64,000 nt of DNA from Mesodorylaimus sp. YZB2_4 (taxonomy: Eukaryota > Nematoda > Enoplea > Dorylaimida > Dorylaimidae): assembly GCA_030248295.1 (NCBI GenBank), contig JASANH010001093.1, forward strand, positions 186,001 to 250,000, given 5' to 3'. The translations under genes and the position numbers were made by a program. Positions 1-11,232 of the stretch are shown here, one piece after another. A model generated the notes under the pieces. The model was not told the DNA's origin. It made no database searches and was given only the letters and a program-made list of their open reading frames with translations. The stretch's first letter is position 1. Each line of letters opens with the position of its first letter.

Positions 1-2984
1 GAGGAAGTACTAGCCAAGGTAAGTCGGGCATTCTTAAGTCTAGTTCTGTACGAACGAGATCTTCAGATTGTGCCGTTTTTGATGACGCACCTGCTTGGTT
101 ATTTTTGGTCACAGCCTTTTTCAGATACGAAATGCGATGCGGAAAGCGGAAGAAATGTTGCCTTCGAAACAGGCGGATATAAATCAACGTCGGATGATGG
201 TCGATTTGGCCCCGAATGTCGATGAGCACATAAAACAGTTGCAGGTGCTGGTCTGACTATTGGTTGATCCTTGTTGATGACCGCCATTTAGGACTATCTT
301 TCCAAAAGCGAGGCAAGGTTGGACAAATTAGCGGCGACACGAGACGAGTTGTGCGCGCCGTTGCACCAGGAAATAGCGGAGATAAGACGAACGTCTCAGA
401 CCAAGGTACATGGGTGGTGAGTTGTTTGTCCTACTTGAACTACGATCTGTTCGTTGCAGCCGGAAGCAGAACGATTGAAGGATGAGATCAGTTCGATGGA
501 AAGAAAGGCCGTTGAAACAGCGGAGGAGATGCAGGCTAAGAAAGGCCAGCTTCAAGCTTTGGTATGTACGCTTTTATGAATGTCTATCGGATCGGCTTAC
601 AGTTGGATCGAGGGGGGTCTGGCCAACTCTTAGGGGCCCCGGGCAGCATAGGAGGCATTACTCAGGTGCACATACTACTCCTATGTATGTCCCTTTGGGA
701 AGGGGTGATGGCATCTCTGCTGGAATTCTAGATTTGGATACTTCCCATCCAGACCCTGAATCAAGGCTGGATCGGTTGATGCTGGGCCGTGAAGGATCAG
801 TCAGGCATGCTATTCGTGGAGAAATCTTCACTGCTTATTATTGGCTGGGCTGGGAGTTAAACCAGTTTCCAATTCTCCACTCACATTTCAAATTCGTGGA
901 AAATAAACATGAGGATCGTAGAAATCATCGATTTTTAGGCATTTTTTGAAACAAAGCTGGGAAATCCCAATTTTTAAATGACTAAAGTCGTGGTAAATAT
1001 TAGATTACTGAGATTACGCATTTCGCTAACTTTTATGGGGATAATTGCTTTTGAATGAGTGTACTCAAACGAATTTCAGTTTTTTACTATTTGTGATTTT
1101 AGCAACGAGAGTTCGACAGGATGGAGAAAGACATCAACAGAGGTTACTACACGAAACGTATTCTGGAGATTGTGGCCAATGTCAACAAGCAGAAGCAGGA
1201 TATTGGCAGGGTAAGCACGAGGACTGTTTCTGAAGGAGATAGTTTTTGGCCTGTGGTCCAACCAAGGGTCCTTCTTATGCGTCTGTGCCTGGATGTGCCT
1301 GCATAATCACTTGATCCTGCTCGGAAAAATCACATCTCTTATGACTTTGCTGGCTGCGATTGACCGACTTATGGCGCAAGAAAGGGAAAGCAGATCGGTG
1401 CAAGAGTAGCGCGACGTGAGTGGCATATTACCTGGTCATGCAGGAGGTGCGCGATGTGGACTGTCAAGGGATGCCTGCCAAGCCAGTGCATAACTGTCGA
1501 ACTTGACTGACATTCCCACCTTCACTGACAACACAGCATCGGCGAATGGGACAGTGCTAGGGGTCTGGGTGGTGTTGTGTGAACGTGCGACAGTTATTCC
1601 ACGCTCACAGGACAGCGGTTTCGGGCTGATCTTGGAAGCGAGCGGTCCGAGGTCTTCAATAGCCCAAAGCCTGGCAGAAAGGCTTATTCCTGCAGAGTAT
1701 CGATCACCAAGACCCCGATTCCTGCAAGAACCCCTCCGATGTGTCGCCTGCAACTGCTCTGTGCAATGATACTCTAGCCTGGCTGCTGGTCGAATGCACC
1801 CGGTCCTAAGATACCCACCCTGGCGAACAGTTCCGCTGTCGATGGCGCAGCAAAGACTTCTGTCAACACCAGAGGATCCTTTACGAGCACAGCAAGGCAC
1901 GACGATGTCTCAACAGTCCTAGGTCTTACCCGCAGACAAGCCAAGTATTCGTACCTTTTTCTGGAGTTAATTCTTGGACTCTTCCAGTGTGAACCAGAGG
2001 AAACGACAGCCGCAGAGGCCGCTTGAGAGTGTGCTAATCGAAGTCCCTAGCTGGCGCCTGACCCACACCACAGATCTGTCAAATGGGTGACGAAGGGTAA
2101 CTCCCCACGAATTCGGACCAAAATATAGGAAACGGATCTAGCGAAAGCAAGCAAGGGAGAGCGCTGATCTGTCCCAGCGGCCTCTTCTTATTGATACTGC
2201 CCTGGGCTCCTCCCCACCGAGCCAACTGCCTTGGCCACCTCAAGAATTCCAGGCGCCCTCAAGCGGCAATGATCACAACAGGGGAACTGTTTCAAAAGGG
2301 ATCATTTGCAAAGAAGGGAATGGGGTCCCCTGTTTTTGAAAGAAATCAGTGTCAGTGAGGGTGGAAAAATTGAGTGTACTCCACGAGAAACGCTAAAATA
2401 TTGACTAGAGCCACTGAAACGCTGTAGCAGTGCCCAAATATAATAATACTATTTAGGTTCTGGACGACATTCGGTCTGCTCAAAAAGATATCAACATGCT
2501 GTCGGGCAAATTGGATCGATCATTCACGGCCACGGACGAGCTATTGTATAAGGTATGTGCCCTGGAACACTAGAATCATAGCTTTCGGCCCTAATCCAGT
2601 CAAACATTCTTGCAATTCGTCCTCGGCCTCCCAAATATAGCAGATCCCTTCCCTATCTTTCAGGATGCCACCCGCGATGATTTCATAAAACGTGCCTACA
2701 AGTGCTTCGTTTCGCTCCATGAATATTGCGCCAATATTGTATCCCATATCGAAAACGCGGGACACCTCGAACGCGAGATGCGGGATCTGGACGATCAGGT
2801 AAGATGCAGGCATTGGTGCACCTCGCACAGGATGTACTTTCAATTTACATCTTTCCAGATCGATACCGAGTCTCAGCGATCGATGGACGCAACGTTGGAT
2901 AGTCTCGTCAACGACTATTGCGAAATGAAACAGGCCAACGAGCAATTGTTCACGAAGCTGAAACAACTGGGTATCAACGTATAA
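1..2984 (+). CDS. CCDC22: CCDC22 (coiled-coil domain-containing protein 22), C-terminal part, 5' end outside window
   Basis: CCDC22 is a core subunit of the CCC (COMMD-CCDC22-CCDC93) complex, which works with Retriever and WASH in endosomal cargo recycling. I read nine exons: 1-18, 125-244, 292-405, 460-561, 1103-1210, 2457-2552, 2664-2798 and 2859-2984, all joined in phase 0, plus whatever lies to the left. The C-terminal half matches the family closely: GKLDRSFTATDELLYKDA, then a KAYK segment, LHEYC, and REMRDLDDQ before a short charged tail ending in GINV. The visible part is almost entirely coiled coil with no catalytic motif, as expected. The N-terminal NN-CH domain is not in the window. 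The 1.25-kb intron 1211-2456 is much longer than its neighbours. The gene is convergent with DARS1, 125 bp apart. (Eight exons are fully positioned; a further one may lie left of base 1.) Identification is by recalled family sequence. Confidence 0.88.
1211..2456 (+). other. Long CCDC22 intron without recognisable gene
   Basis: This intron carries normal GT and AG ends (gtaagc at 1211, tttag before 2457). Open frames inside it are short and show no family I recognise. I see no tandem repeat or terminal inverted repeat. Its length against the 50-550 bp of the other CCDC22 introns could reflect an old insertion. Confidence 0.5.
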
Positions 2985-3109
2985 TCAACAAATATTGTAT
3001 TTTTGGTAACGATTATTTCATATATTATAAACTTATCAACGAAAACCAGTTGTTTCTTTAACACCGCACCGCACTCACTAGCTAAATACTGGCCTAGTCC
3101 AGTACCCTT

Positions 3110-5376
3110 TCACGGAGTGATACGTTTCGGATCACGGGGGAAGAGCGACGCCAATCGAACATTGCCCAATCCCAAGTACAACATAGTCACTCGTTCCAGA
3201 CCTAAAAAAGAAATTAGTTGGCATTTTTCAGAGGAAAATGAGAACCCAGCTCGCACCGATGCCCCCTCCAGCGTGTGGTGGGCAACCATATCGGAAGGAA
3301 TCGATGTAGGCCTCGATCTTCTTCAAATCGATATTATGATGATTGGCACGCTCGATTAGCAATTCCGGATCGTGAACTCGTTGAGCGCCCGACAAAATTT
3401 CCTCGCCTACAACGTAAAGGTCCTTGAAAGGCCAGTTACCCAACCCCCATCCCGCACTCTCACCTCGCATAAACATATCGTACGAATTCGAATAACGCTT
3501 GTCGTTCGGGTCAGGCATGGTGTAGAACGGGCGGACGCAAAGTGGATATTTGTCCAAAATGTAGAAATCGGTGTGGTATCGTTCCTTAACCAAACGACCA
3601 AGAAATTTCTCGTTGGGAGTGCTCAGATCTTCGTCGTCTCCCATTTCCACACCAGCCTCGCGCAGCATCCGCACACCTTCCTTGTACGGCAAGATCAAAG
3701 GAGGTTCGATGAATTCGAATGGTTCCGCAGGGTACTGCTTGTTGACCGTAGCGATCTCATGTTTGTAGTTTTGCTAAAAATGAAATTTTGGTAAATAGTT
3801 TTGAAAGATTGCGTCTAATTAGAAATACCTGGAGTCCTTTAAAAATATCTATTAATGTTTGCCCGATAGTTTCGAGCACTTCGTGATAATGAAACTTGAA
3901 TGCCATCTCGATATCCAAGCCAACGAACTCGGTCAAATGACGGTGCGTATTTGAATCTTCGGCACGAAATACTGCACCAATCGTAAACACTCGATCGAAA
4001 TCGCCGCAAATCGCCATTTGCTTGTAAAGCTGAGGCGATTGTGCCAAATAGGCCGATCCTTTAAAATAAGACACTTCGAACACGTTGGCACCGCCTTCAC
4101 TCGCCGCTGATATGATCTTGGGAGTGTGGATTTCGACGAAGCCGCGTTGCGTCAATGTATCGCGAAATAATTGGCAAATGCCAGCCTAGAATCGAACTCG
4201 TGCACTTGTGCTGTAACGAGGACAATTATACGATAAGTACCTGAAGGCGATAAATGGCCTGACTAGTCGGTGTTCGAAGATCCAATATCCTATTGTCCAA
4301 ACGGGTATCCAAGTTCACGTGACTCAAAGGATCGCCTTCGGATATTGGACGAGCAGCGTCCTCGATTTGCAGAGGAAGACGTTGAGCAGCTGTGCTAACC
4401 ACCCAAAAGCGTTCCACGTGTATTTCGGCATCCTGTTGCGAACACGATACGATGGGCGTATCGACTCGACGAACGACGCCAAACAGATCGACGATGGATT
4501 CGCGAGGTACTCCGGCCATGAATTTAACCATTTGTTTGCTCACTTTCTCGCCCACAGTCGCCAATGCTTGCACGGTGTAATGTTGTTGACGTAAAACAAG
4601 AAAACACGTTTTGCCTTTGCTTCGAGTAGTGTGTAAACGGCCGCGTAACCACACCTAGAAGGCCTTACAATAGCACAACAACATAGCGTGATTCGTTTGT
4701 TGTCTTACTCTATACTCATCTCTACCATGTAGATCCATCTAAGGCCCCAAGGCTCACCTCCTTTCCATCAGCTGCAGCCGTAACATCTTGCAATTTCGAG
4801 AATACGATATTGGGCTTTTCGCGTGACTGGATCAGGCCGTATGTCCCGTAATTTCCTGCCGCCACGTCCGGTCCATCTTCACCCACGTCGTCCGATGATG
4901 GACGGTTTTCGTCACCAGCAGCGACGTTGCTCGCAGCTGCAGCATTGCTTTCTTGCTTCTAAAACGGAAATGCGTTTTCGCTCGAGGGCAACAATGGTAG
5001 AAAGTCACATTAACTAGCCAGCTTTCGCCAGGAAACTAAGGGCCACTTGAATATATCCGAGCTAAGTGTTCATTGATTTAGTAGTCTCCCCCCGTGTTAT
5101 GCGCGGCATGAGGCAGGGTTTGACTTCCAAAATATCAGCATTGACCACAAGCATGGCTGGCCATTCCTTCAACTCCAACCCAAGAAGATCGCACCCATAA
5201 ACCCCGAAGTGACTCCCAACAGAGATAGCATTTCAGCAAGTAAGAACGTCCGAAACAAATCTTAGACCTCTTACCTCTTCTTTCTTCTGGGCTTTTTTCT
5301 CCGCTTTTTGTTGCTTCTTCTGCGCCTTCTTCGACAACGCTCCCTCGCCTGGCGAAGCTTCCGTTTCTTCCGGCAT
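3110..5376 (-). CDS. DARS1: Cytosolic aspartyl-tRNA synthetase
   Basis: Class II aminoacyl-tRNA synthetase that charges tRNA-Asp with aspartate in the cytosol. Seven exons, read from the right: 5275-5376, 4758-4958, 4241-4654, 3829-4185, 3464-3773, 3257-3406 and 3110-3201, giving 541 residues. Order: a Lys-rich N-terminal extension ([12 protein letters not shown] then [13 protein letters not shown]), an OB-fold anticodon-binding domain beginning around [15 protein letters not shown], then the catalytic core. Class II motif 2 is visible as [15 protein letters not shown], and the end follows the family: HAGGGIG then [15 protein letters not shown] and [10 protein letters not shown]. Introns are tiny; the one at 3407-3463 is 57 bp, a multiple of three and stop-free. 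A good splice acceptor sits 17 bp upstream of the start. The gene is divergent from the coiled-coil gene at 5801 and convergent with CCDC22. Confidence 0.95.
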
Positions 5377-5800
5377 TTTCACTTGAGCTGTACTGAACTC
5401 GGAAACGAAAGAACCAAAAATGGTTGACAGAATAACCTCAAGAAACAATCTGAGGTGATGAAAACTCGAGAAAGCAGAGACGAGCTTACAAAAGACTACG
5501 CCAGGCCAGATCCAGGCTTTACAGGAAAAGTAAGATGTAGTCAAAATCAATAATGAAAGGTCATGCAAATATAGAGCAAGACTTCTTTTAAAAAATTTAA
5601 ATTATGAACGAAAAACATAAAATAATTAAAAGCATTTCATCCTAGTAAACAAACAAGGGTATAATATTCACCGTATTCCTGAAACTTTATTTTACCAGAT
5701 CGGCCGCTATTTCTGAAGACGAACTGTTATGCATCGTTGAGACGAAATTCAAATATCGTATCAAGAATTTTTATCGATCTTTCTGACAAATTTTACGGTA
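5377..5800. promoter_or_regulatory. Shared intergenic region between DARS1 and the coiled-coil gene
   Basis: A 424-bp gap separates two divergent starts, so both promoters must lie here or within 5'-UTR introns. It is A/T-rich near 5580-5680. I see no TATA box or other element that I would name with confidence. Confidence 0.45.
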
Positions 5801-8800
5801 ATGGCCTCAGCGAGCGAAACAGTAATTGATGTTTCTGACGATGAAACAGACCAATCAGGTCCAATCAACTTGGCCGAAGTAACGACGATCCAGCAAACCA
5901 CAACTGATTCTGCTGGTCCAAGTACGATGCCGAAAAATGAAGTCGATGTTCTTCGATCGGCACTGGCAACCATAAAACAAGAAAAGAATGAAATCGCGAC
6001 CCAGTTGTCGTCTGTTTTGCGTTGCGAAATCGAAGCTAGTTTGTTGTCGATGGATCCAAATTCGCAGTCGAGCAGTGAAGTAGCTGCGGTTTTAACTCAA
6101 CTTCAAGAATCGGTAGCGCGGGAAAGGGCATTGTATGAAGAAAATTCTACGTTGAAATGTCAATTGGCGGCGGCTCAAGTGCAGCTTAACGACAAAAAAC
6201 GTCTGGAATCGGAAGTTCTGCGTTTCAAGGAACATTGGAAAAATTTCACGAAACTTCATTCATTCAACGGCTTCCCTGTTTCGAATGGAGCAGTCCGAGA
6301 GCAGCAGCCTACGGCGATCTTGCCCGATCCTGCAATATCGGAATCGCTGAAACGAGAAATCGCCGCTAATCAAGTTTTGAAAGAAGAAAACGCGACATTG
6401 TCGCAACAAAATGCGAAACTGAACTTAGACATCGATTCATTGAAGAAGGAAATCGAAGACTTGGGCGACAATGCTGCGTCCAATATGGGTCGAATGACTG
6501 CCGAAATAGAGGGATTGAAATCGGAGAATCATCGATTGGCAAACGAGAATCAGCAGGTGCGATTAGAAAATGAGCGATTGAATCAACAACATGATCAACG
6601 CAACCGCCAAGAAATCGTTCTTCTACAAACTGAAAATCGTCAGCTCGTTTCGAATGTGAATCAATTATCCTCGGATCGCCGTAATTTGAATGAGGCTAAT
6701 CGTTTATTGAAAGAGGAAAACGATCAGCTCCGCTTGTCTGTCGAATCCAGACTCATCGTGGAACGAGAGTTGGCTCGAGCGAAAACTGATTTGGCCGCCA
6801 GTTATCAACGAGCGCAAGTCGCCATGGACGAATCCATACAATTAAGAACTGAGTGTGGTCATTTGAAAAATGAAAATCAACGGTTTTCGGGCGAATTGGC
6901 TTCATTGATCAGTAAGCACAAATGTTTGGAAAAGGAAGCCAATATTTTCGAAGGAGAAAATTGCATGTTGAAAGCGGAATTGGAAGAATTAAGAGCGGTG
7001 GCGGAAACCAAAGAAAAAAAGGCCATCGAATTACGAGACGTCTTGCAAAAAACTGCTGTCGAACTGAATCGATTTAAAATGGATTTTGTAAACATGAAGC
7101 AAGAATTGCAAGAATCTCTGACTGCTTTCGTCAATCAACAGGACGCCGCCAGATTATTGTCTCGGGATATTTTGAAACGGGTCGTTGTTGGATGCTCGTC
7201 CGAGACATCGTCTGCACGGGCTCAAGACGCTCAATTGCAGACCGAATTCATGTCGCCAGTTATTACTGTGAAAAAGCTCCGTCAATTGGCCAGAGAAAGG
7301 GACAATTATATGAAAAAATATCAAACTCTACGACAGAAAATGTTGAATTCTAAGAAGAACCGCGCCGAGTCGAAAAAGGATGATCATCCAGGTGGTGACT
7401 CGACGGTGAATAACACTGGCGCCATTGCAGTGAAAGGTAAACTATAAGTGGAACTGCGTGCTGTTTATGCGCTTATATCTGTCGCATTTCAGAGACGTCT
7501 CCCACACCGAATACGTCGTCAAAGGAAATGACCAAATGTGAAGAGCGTTTGCACGAAAGTGCGGCGCTCGAGATAAAGCGCCTGAAGGCCGTATTGCAAG
7601 AAAAATTGAAAGACGGGTCGAATCCGAGCGTGGTGCGTAAAAGAGCCGATCCGTCTTGGGTGACTATCAGCGAGGCCATCGCTAAGTTGATTAAGGAAAA
7701 CAATAAGGTAAAGGCGTGCCATGTTATGTCTGCTTGTATGGGGCTTCCCGGGAATATTTTCACCCGTAGTAGCTTTGCTAGGTAGTCACTTTGCAGCCAT
7801 GGTCCTTGTCCGACAGTATGTGATCCCTGACACATGATCGCTCATCGCGTGCACGTAATATGTACAGTCGCGCACACTGTTGTGTAATCATGAGAAGGGA
7901 AAAATACGAGGGTGTCCAACAATGAGTTGGCTTGTCAATAACGCGCCAGTACAGTGTAAAGTGAAGCACACCACTGGATAGAGCGTCAATTTTTATAGTT
8001 GAGAGGTACTTTTGGTCAGCTCAGTTCTTGCGACTAGTGAGGCGCTCACTTCAATAGTTTGTTAGTCACGAAAATTGCCTCGAAACCTTGAAGCTGGCCG
8101 CCGAGCTGTCATTCGATATCTGATGCGCCAGAACAAAGCTGACACTGCGTGGTGGCATAAACATTCATGAGTTCATCATGGATCTCTGTGCCAACTTAGT
8201 TCTTTCGCATTAGATACCGAATTACAGCTCGTTGACCAAGTAGCAGGCATTCTTCATGGCAAACAAACTTTGAAGAAAGCGGCTGGCCAGTCACACGGAC
8301 TGGACATATCAAAGGGGCCATATAAATACGACGTCGTACGAAAATGGCTTTTTAACCCCCCCCCCCCCCCCCCCTGTCGCACAAAATCGTTTTTTCATAG
8401 ACCCCCCCCCCCCCCCCAAAACGGGCCAAAACCCAAAACTACGTCGTATGGGCAGCACCCCCCCCCGTCCAGCAGAGTTCTGATAAAACAATTCAAAAAT
8501 CACCCTCAGGTTCAGGTTCTAATATCAAATTTGGTGGACCTTTAGACTGCCTAAGCGCTATTCAAAGTGATCTTCAACAAGGAAACAAGACTGACTGACT
8601 GACTAACAAGGAAACATCACCAGCCGTCAAGTCGAACTTTGCGAAACCAACTTTGCAATGTTTTCCCAGGTGCAAAAGAAAACTCTGTGGAAAATATCTG
8701 AGGCGTCTGGCCAACTGGTCAGCCGCGGTCAGCGCCCAAAGTCCTGCGAAATTTTCGAATTCCTTAAGATTTTTTGGGGTTTTGAGGAAATAACACCAAA

Positions 8801-10422
8801 TCCGAGTATTGGAAGCTTAAACTCGAAGCCTGAAACCCAAAAATCCAATTTGTAAAGAACCCTACGTGTTTTTCTCGACGCTCTGCTCCTTACCATACCA
8901 CACAAAAGTTCAAATATCCAGCGGACTTTAGGCGCTGACCACCGCCGACCAGTTGGCCAGATGCCTTTAACATTTTCCACAGAGCTATATTTTGCACCTA
9001 GGAACAAACTACAATTTTGGTTTTTTTAAGGTCGAATTAACGGTTGGCGATGTTTGCTAATAAGTAACAAGAGCGTATTAGGGTTTTTCTTTATTTTGAT
9101 CTCACACTCAGAATTGGTTTTTAAGATCACCTAGATAGAATTTTTTGACGAGTTAAAAAATTCTGAAGTCCGTTCGAGGACACCAGGCAAAAACCCACAT
9201 AGAGCGTTAGCGTCCAGGTCCAGCATTGGATCTGAAACCAAACCCCGCCAACCCAAGCCCAGACCCTCGAGGGCCACATTTAGCTCAAACCCAGGCCCAC
9301 GTCATTTTTTAAAATTGAACCCAAACCCAACCCAACTTTGTTACCACATACAACATCTTCAGTTTTAAAAATTCAATTTCATTCTACCATTAGAATGAAT
9401 CACTATAAAATATTTTCCACACTTTTGCACAGGGTGGCGTGATTTGACAGGATTTTAAAAAAGTTGGGTTTGTCTGGGTTTGGCTTTTTGACCCAGCCCA
9501 GGCCTGTGCCAGTCCACCCAACCCAAACCGATACCCATGGACATAACACCAAATACAACCCAAAAACCCAGTGGGTTTGGGACCAATTGCAGGACCTGGG
9601 TTGGGCGTTGCTATCAGCAGCTTGCAGTTTGCACAACCGGCAGTGTGACCTTGTAATATCCAGAGCATAAACGACGTCGTATTCTGCTTGACCTCCCTCT
9701 CCCCCCAGTCGTAAAAAATCGTTTTTTAGGCGACCCTCCTCCCCCTGACGTACGACGGCGTATTTGTACGACCCCAAAACCGCCATAAAAACCATAAAAA
9801 TTCACGCTCCACATAACAGTGTACGGGTACCTACTTGACTTTACACTGCACCCACGCATTATCAAAAAGCCAACTCATTGTGGGACATCCTCCTTGTGTA
9901 AAGTGTACTCGAAGCGAAACAGTTGACGTTTCGACCACACCCCATGGTGCGGTGTTCATCAACTCATTCTTCAGGTATACTTGTCCTTCTCTTGATTACT
10001 TATCAGCCGAAGTCATTTCACCTTATTCTCAATTAGTGATGGTGCACTGTTTTACGGACCGATCTGATCCGTCCCTTGATCGTCCAGCCGATCCAGCATC
10101 GGATATCCGACGCTTACCCCTCCCGAAAGCCGTATAAAATCCAGCTTTTGTTGGCTCTCCTGTGTCCCTTGCGAGAGACCTGATAGCGAGGAACCAGTGT
10201 AAAGGACGTGGGCCTGACCCAAACTTGAGCTCGAATCGTTCGATCCAGGTGTATTTGCTTATCTAATAATTTCATGCTGTTCTCTTATTTCAGATGCAGT
10301 CGGAACTATCTGCTTATCGTCGCTGCTATCCTTCGGCGGGAAAAACCAAGTCATGCGAAGCTAATAAAACAAACGCTGTCGAAGCCCAAAATAATGTGGC
10401 CACCTCGGACAAACCTTCGTAG
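5801..10422 (+). CDS. Coiled-coil protein with an N-terminal SUMO-interaction-like motif, function unknown
   Basis: I do not recognise this protein. Three exons join cleanly in phase (5801-7436, 7493-7707, 10294-10422) into 659 residues. The start is the first ATG of a long frame. Residues about 8-14 read VIDVSDDET, the hydrophobic-plus-acidic pattern of a SUMO-interacting motif. From about residue 45 to 530 it is an almost unbroken heptad-like coiled coil rich in Glu, Gln, Asn and Lys (many repeats of the LKEEN type), then a basic stretch with KKNRAESKK. The C-terminal exon is short and polar. Such architecture fits a centrosomal, kinetochore or other scaffold protein, but this is inference only. 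The second intron, 7708-10293, is a nest of mobile-element remnants. Geminin begins 238 bp after the stop on the same strand. Confidence 0.75.
8322..8452 (+). repeat. Poly-C short element, copy 1
   Basis: The stretch runs tACGACGTCGTA, a long poly-C tract, TCGCACAAAATCGTTTTTT, a second poly-C tract, then ACGTCGTA. The same order recurs at about 9668-9775. The palindromic ends suggest a very short non-autonomous element. The C runs are about 20 and 16 bases and may be unstable. Confidence 0.5.
8664..9003. repeat. Foldback inverted repeat (arms about 84 bp)
   Basis: The arm 8664-8747 (containing CTGTGGAAAAT and TCTGGCCAACTGGTC) is repeated in reverse complement at 8920-9003 (GACCAGTTGGCCAGATG and ATTTTCCACAG), with roughly 80 percent identity by eye. 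The spacer is about 170 bp. It lies within the nested transposon region and is most likely a foldback element or a degraded MITE. Confidence 0.6.
9225..9615. repeat. Degenerate CCCAAAC / GGGTTTG repeat block with inverted symmetry
   Basis: The left side is rich in AACCCAAACCCAACCC and the right side in GTTGGGTTTGTCTGGGTTT, with AT-rich sequence between. This inverted arrangement of short direct repeats resembles the subterminal repeats of some hAT-type elements. No transposase is visible, so the class is only a suggestion. Confidence 0.35.
9668..9775 (+). repeat. Poly-C short element, copy 2
   Basis: Same orientation and order as the copy at 8322-8452: ACGACGTCGTA, C-rich run, GTCGTAAAAAATCGTTTTTT, C-rich run, then ACGTACGACGGCGTA. 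The C tracts here are shorter and interrupted, so this copy looks older or less expanded. Confidence 0.5.
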
Positions 10423-10660
10423 TACAATTCGTGGCCGATAGCCTTAGATGACAAGACGAATGTACAGTAAAAGAAATTTATCATGTGAATGACTGCGTTG
10501 CAGCACAAGACAAGGAAATCGTTTCTTATAAATGAAACCCGCTTTGAGTAAATTTCTGATCGTCTTTGCAGTCTATTTTCTTCGAACGGGCATCACCCAT
10601 TTTCCTTTGCTGTGCTTCCATACCATTCTAGACAGTTTGGTGCATTCTTAATTTCAGATC

Positions 10661-11002
10661 ATGAACACGGAGCCAAAGTCGGCTTCGCAGGGCGTCAACA
10701 CGGATCTGAGCACACCGGAAATCGATGAGTACACGGTGTCCGATCGGAACAGCATGGTGACCATGATGACTGCCAGTTCACCCTCGGAAACTTACTGGAA
10801 AATGTACACCGAGGAGCGACGATCAGTCCTCGAGAAAGCACTTGGCCAGAACTTGGAACGGTATCAGGAAATCGCCCGTTTGAAAGAAGAGAATCGAAAA
10901 CTTCGTGAATCTTTGCAAGACATCAAGTCGTACGCGGAGACTGTGACTGAGGTGCTCGAGAATCACGATGATTCCGAATCAGCGGACTCGACTAGTTCCT
11001 AG
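10661..11002 (+). CDS. GMNN: Geminin, DNA replication licensing inhibitor (short form)
   Basis: Geminin binds CDT1 and blocks re-licensing of replication origins in S/G2; it also modulates transcription factors. The 113-residue frame contains the signature central coiled coil: SETYWKMYTEERR, then LEKALGQN, then EIARLKEENRKLRESL, matching the YWK-AEERRKAL-EAL and EIARLKEEN pattern of the family. The C-terminal tail is acidic and serine-rich as usual. It is shorter than vertebrate geminin (about 209 residues), mainly at the N terminus. A splice acceptor (atttcag) ends 3 bases before the ATG, so either an upstream coding exon is missing from this model, or there is a 5'-UTR intron or a trans-splice site. 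No destruction box of the RxxL type is obvious in this exon, which favours a missing N-terminal exon. It follows the coiled-coil gene on the same strand. Confidence 0.82.
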   Translation: MNTEPKSASQGVNTDLSTPEIDEYTVSDRNSMVTMMTASSPSETYWKMYTEERRSVLEKALGQNLERYQEIARLKEENRKLRESLQDIKSYAETVTEVLENHDDSESADSTSS

Positions 11003-11232
11003 TTTCTCGCTCCCTATTGTGTTTATTGTCTCTTATAACTTCCAGTCTGAAACATTTCATTTTACTTTCAACTTTCAACTGCTATGTCAGAACCATCAAA
11101 GACAGCAAAAGTGGCGGCATCAGGTAATTCGCTAGTGGAATGAAAAAAGTTTGAATTTTAGAAACTTGAATTTGTCCGAAAAAACCAATTTTGTTATCCA
11201 GCCGCTAATTTATCGCCGTTTTGTTCACGTAT

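Larger units (their letters stand above)
7907..9898. mobile_element. Mariner-like MITE copy 1, interrupted by later insertions
   Basis: The left end carries GGGTGTCCAACAATGAG and the right end carries the inverse, CTCATTGTGGGACATCC, so the outer ends are terminal inverted repeats. TA dinucleotides flank both ends (7905-7906 and 9899-9900). The outer parts, about 7907-8314 and 9800-9898, align well with the uninterrupted 414-bp copy at 58376-58789. The middle, about 8315-9800, is absent from that copy and holds other repeats. TA flanks and short inverted ends suggest Tc1/mariner mobilisation. There is no intact transposase frame. Confidence 0.75.

Noticed and set aside
482-949. 155-residue frame in a CCDC22 intron
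   Set aside because: It begins inside the true exon 460-561 in another frame and crosses a clear donor; no domain.
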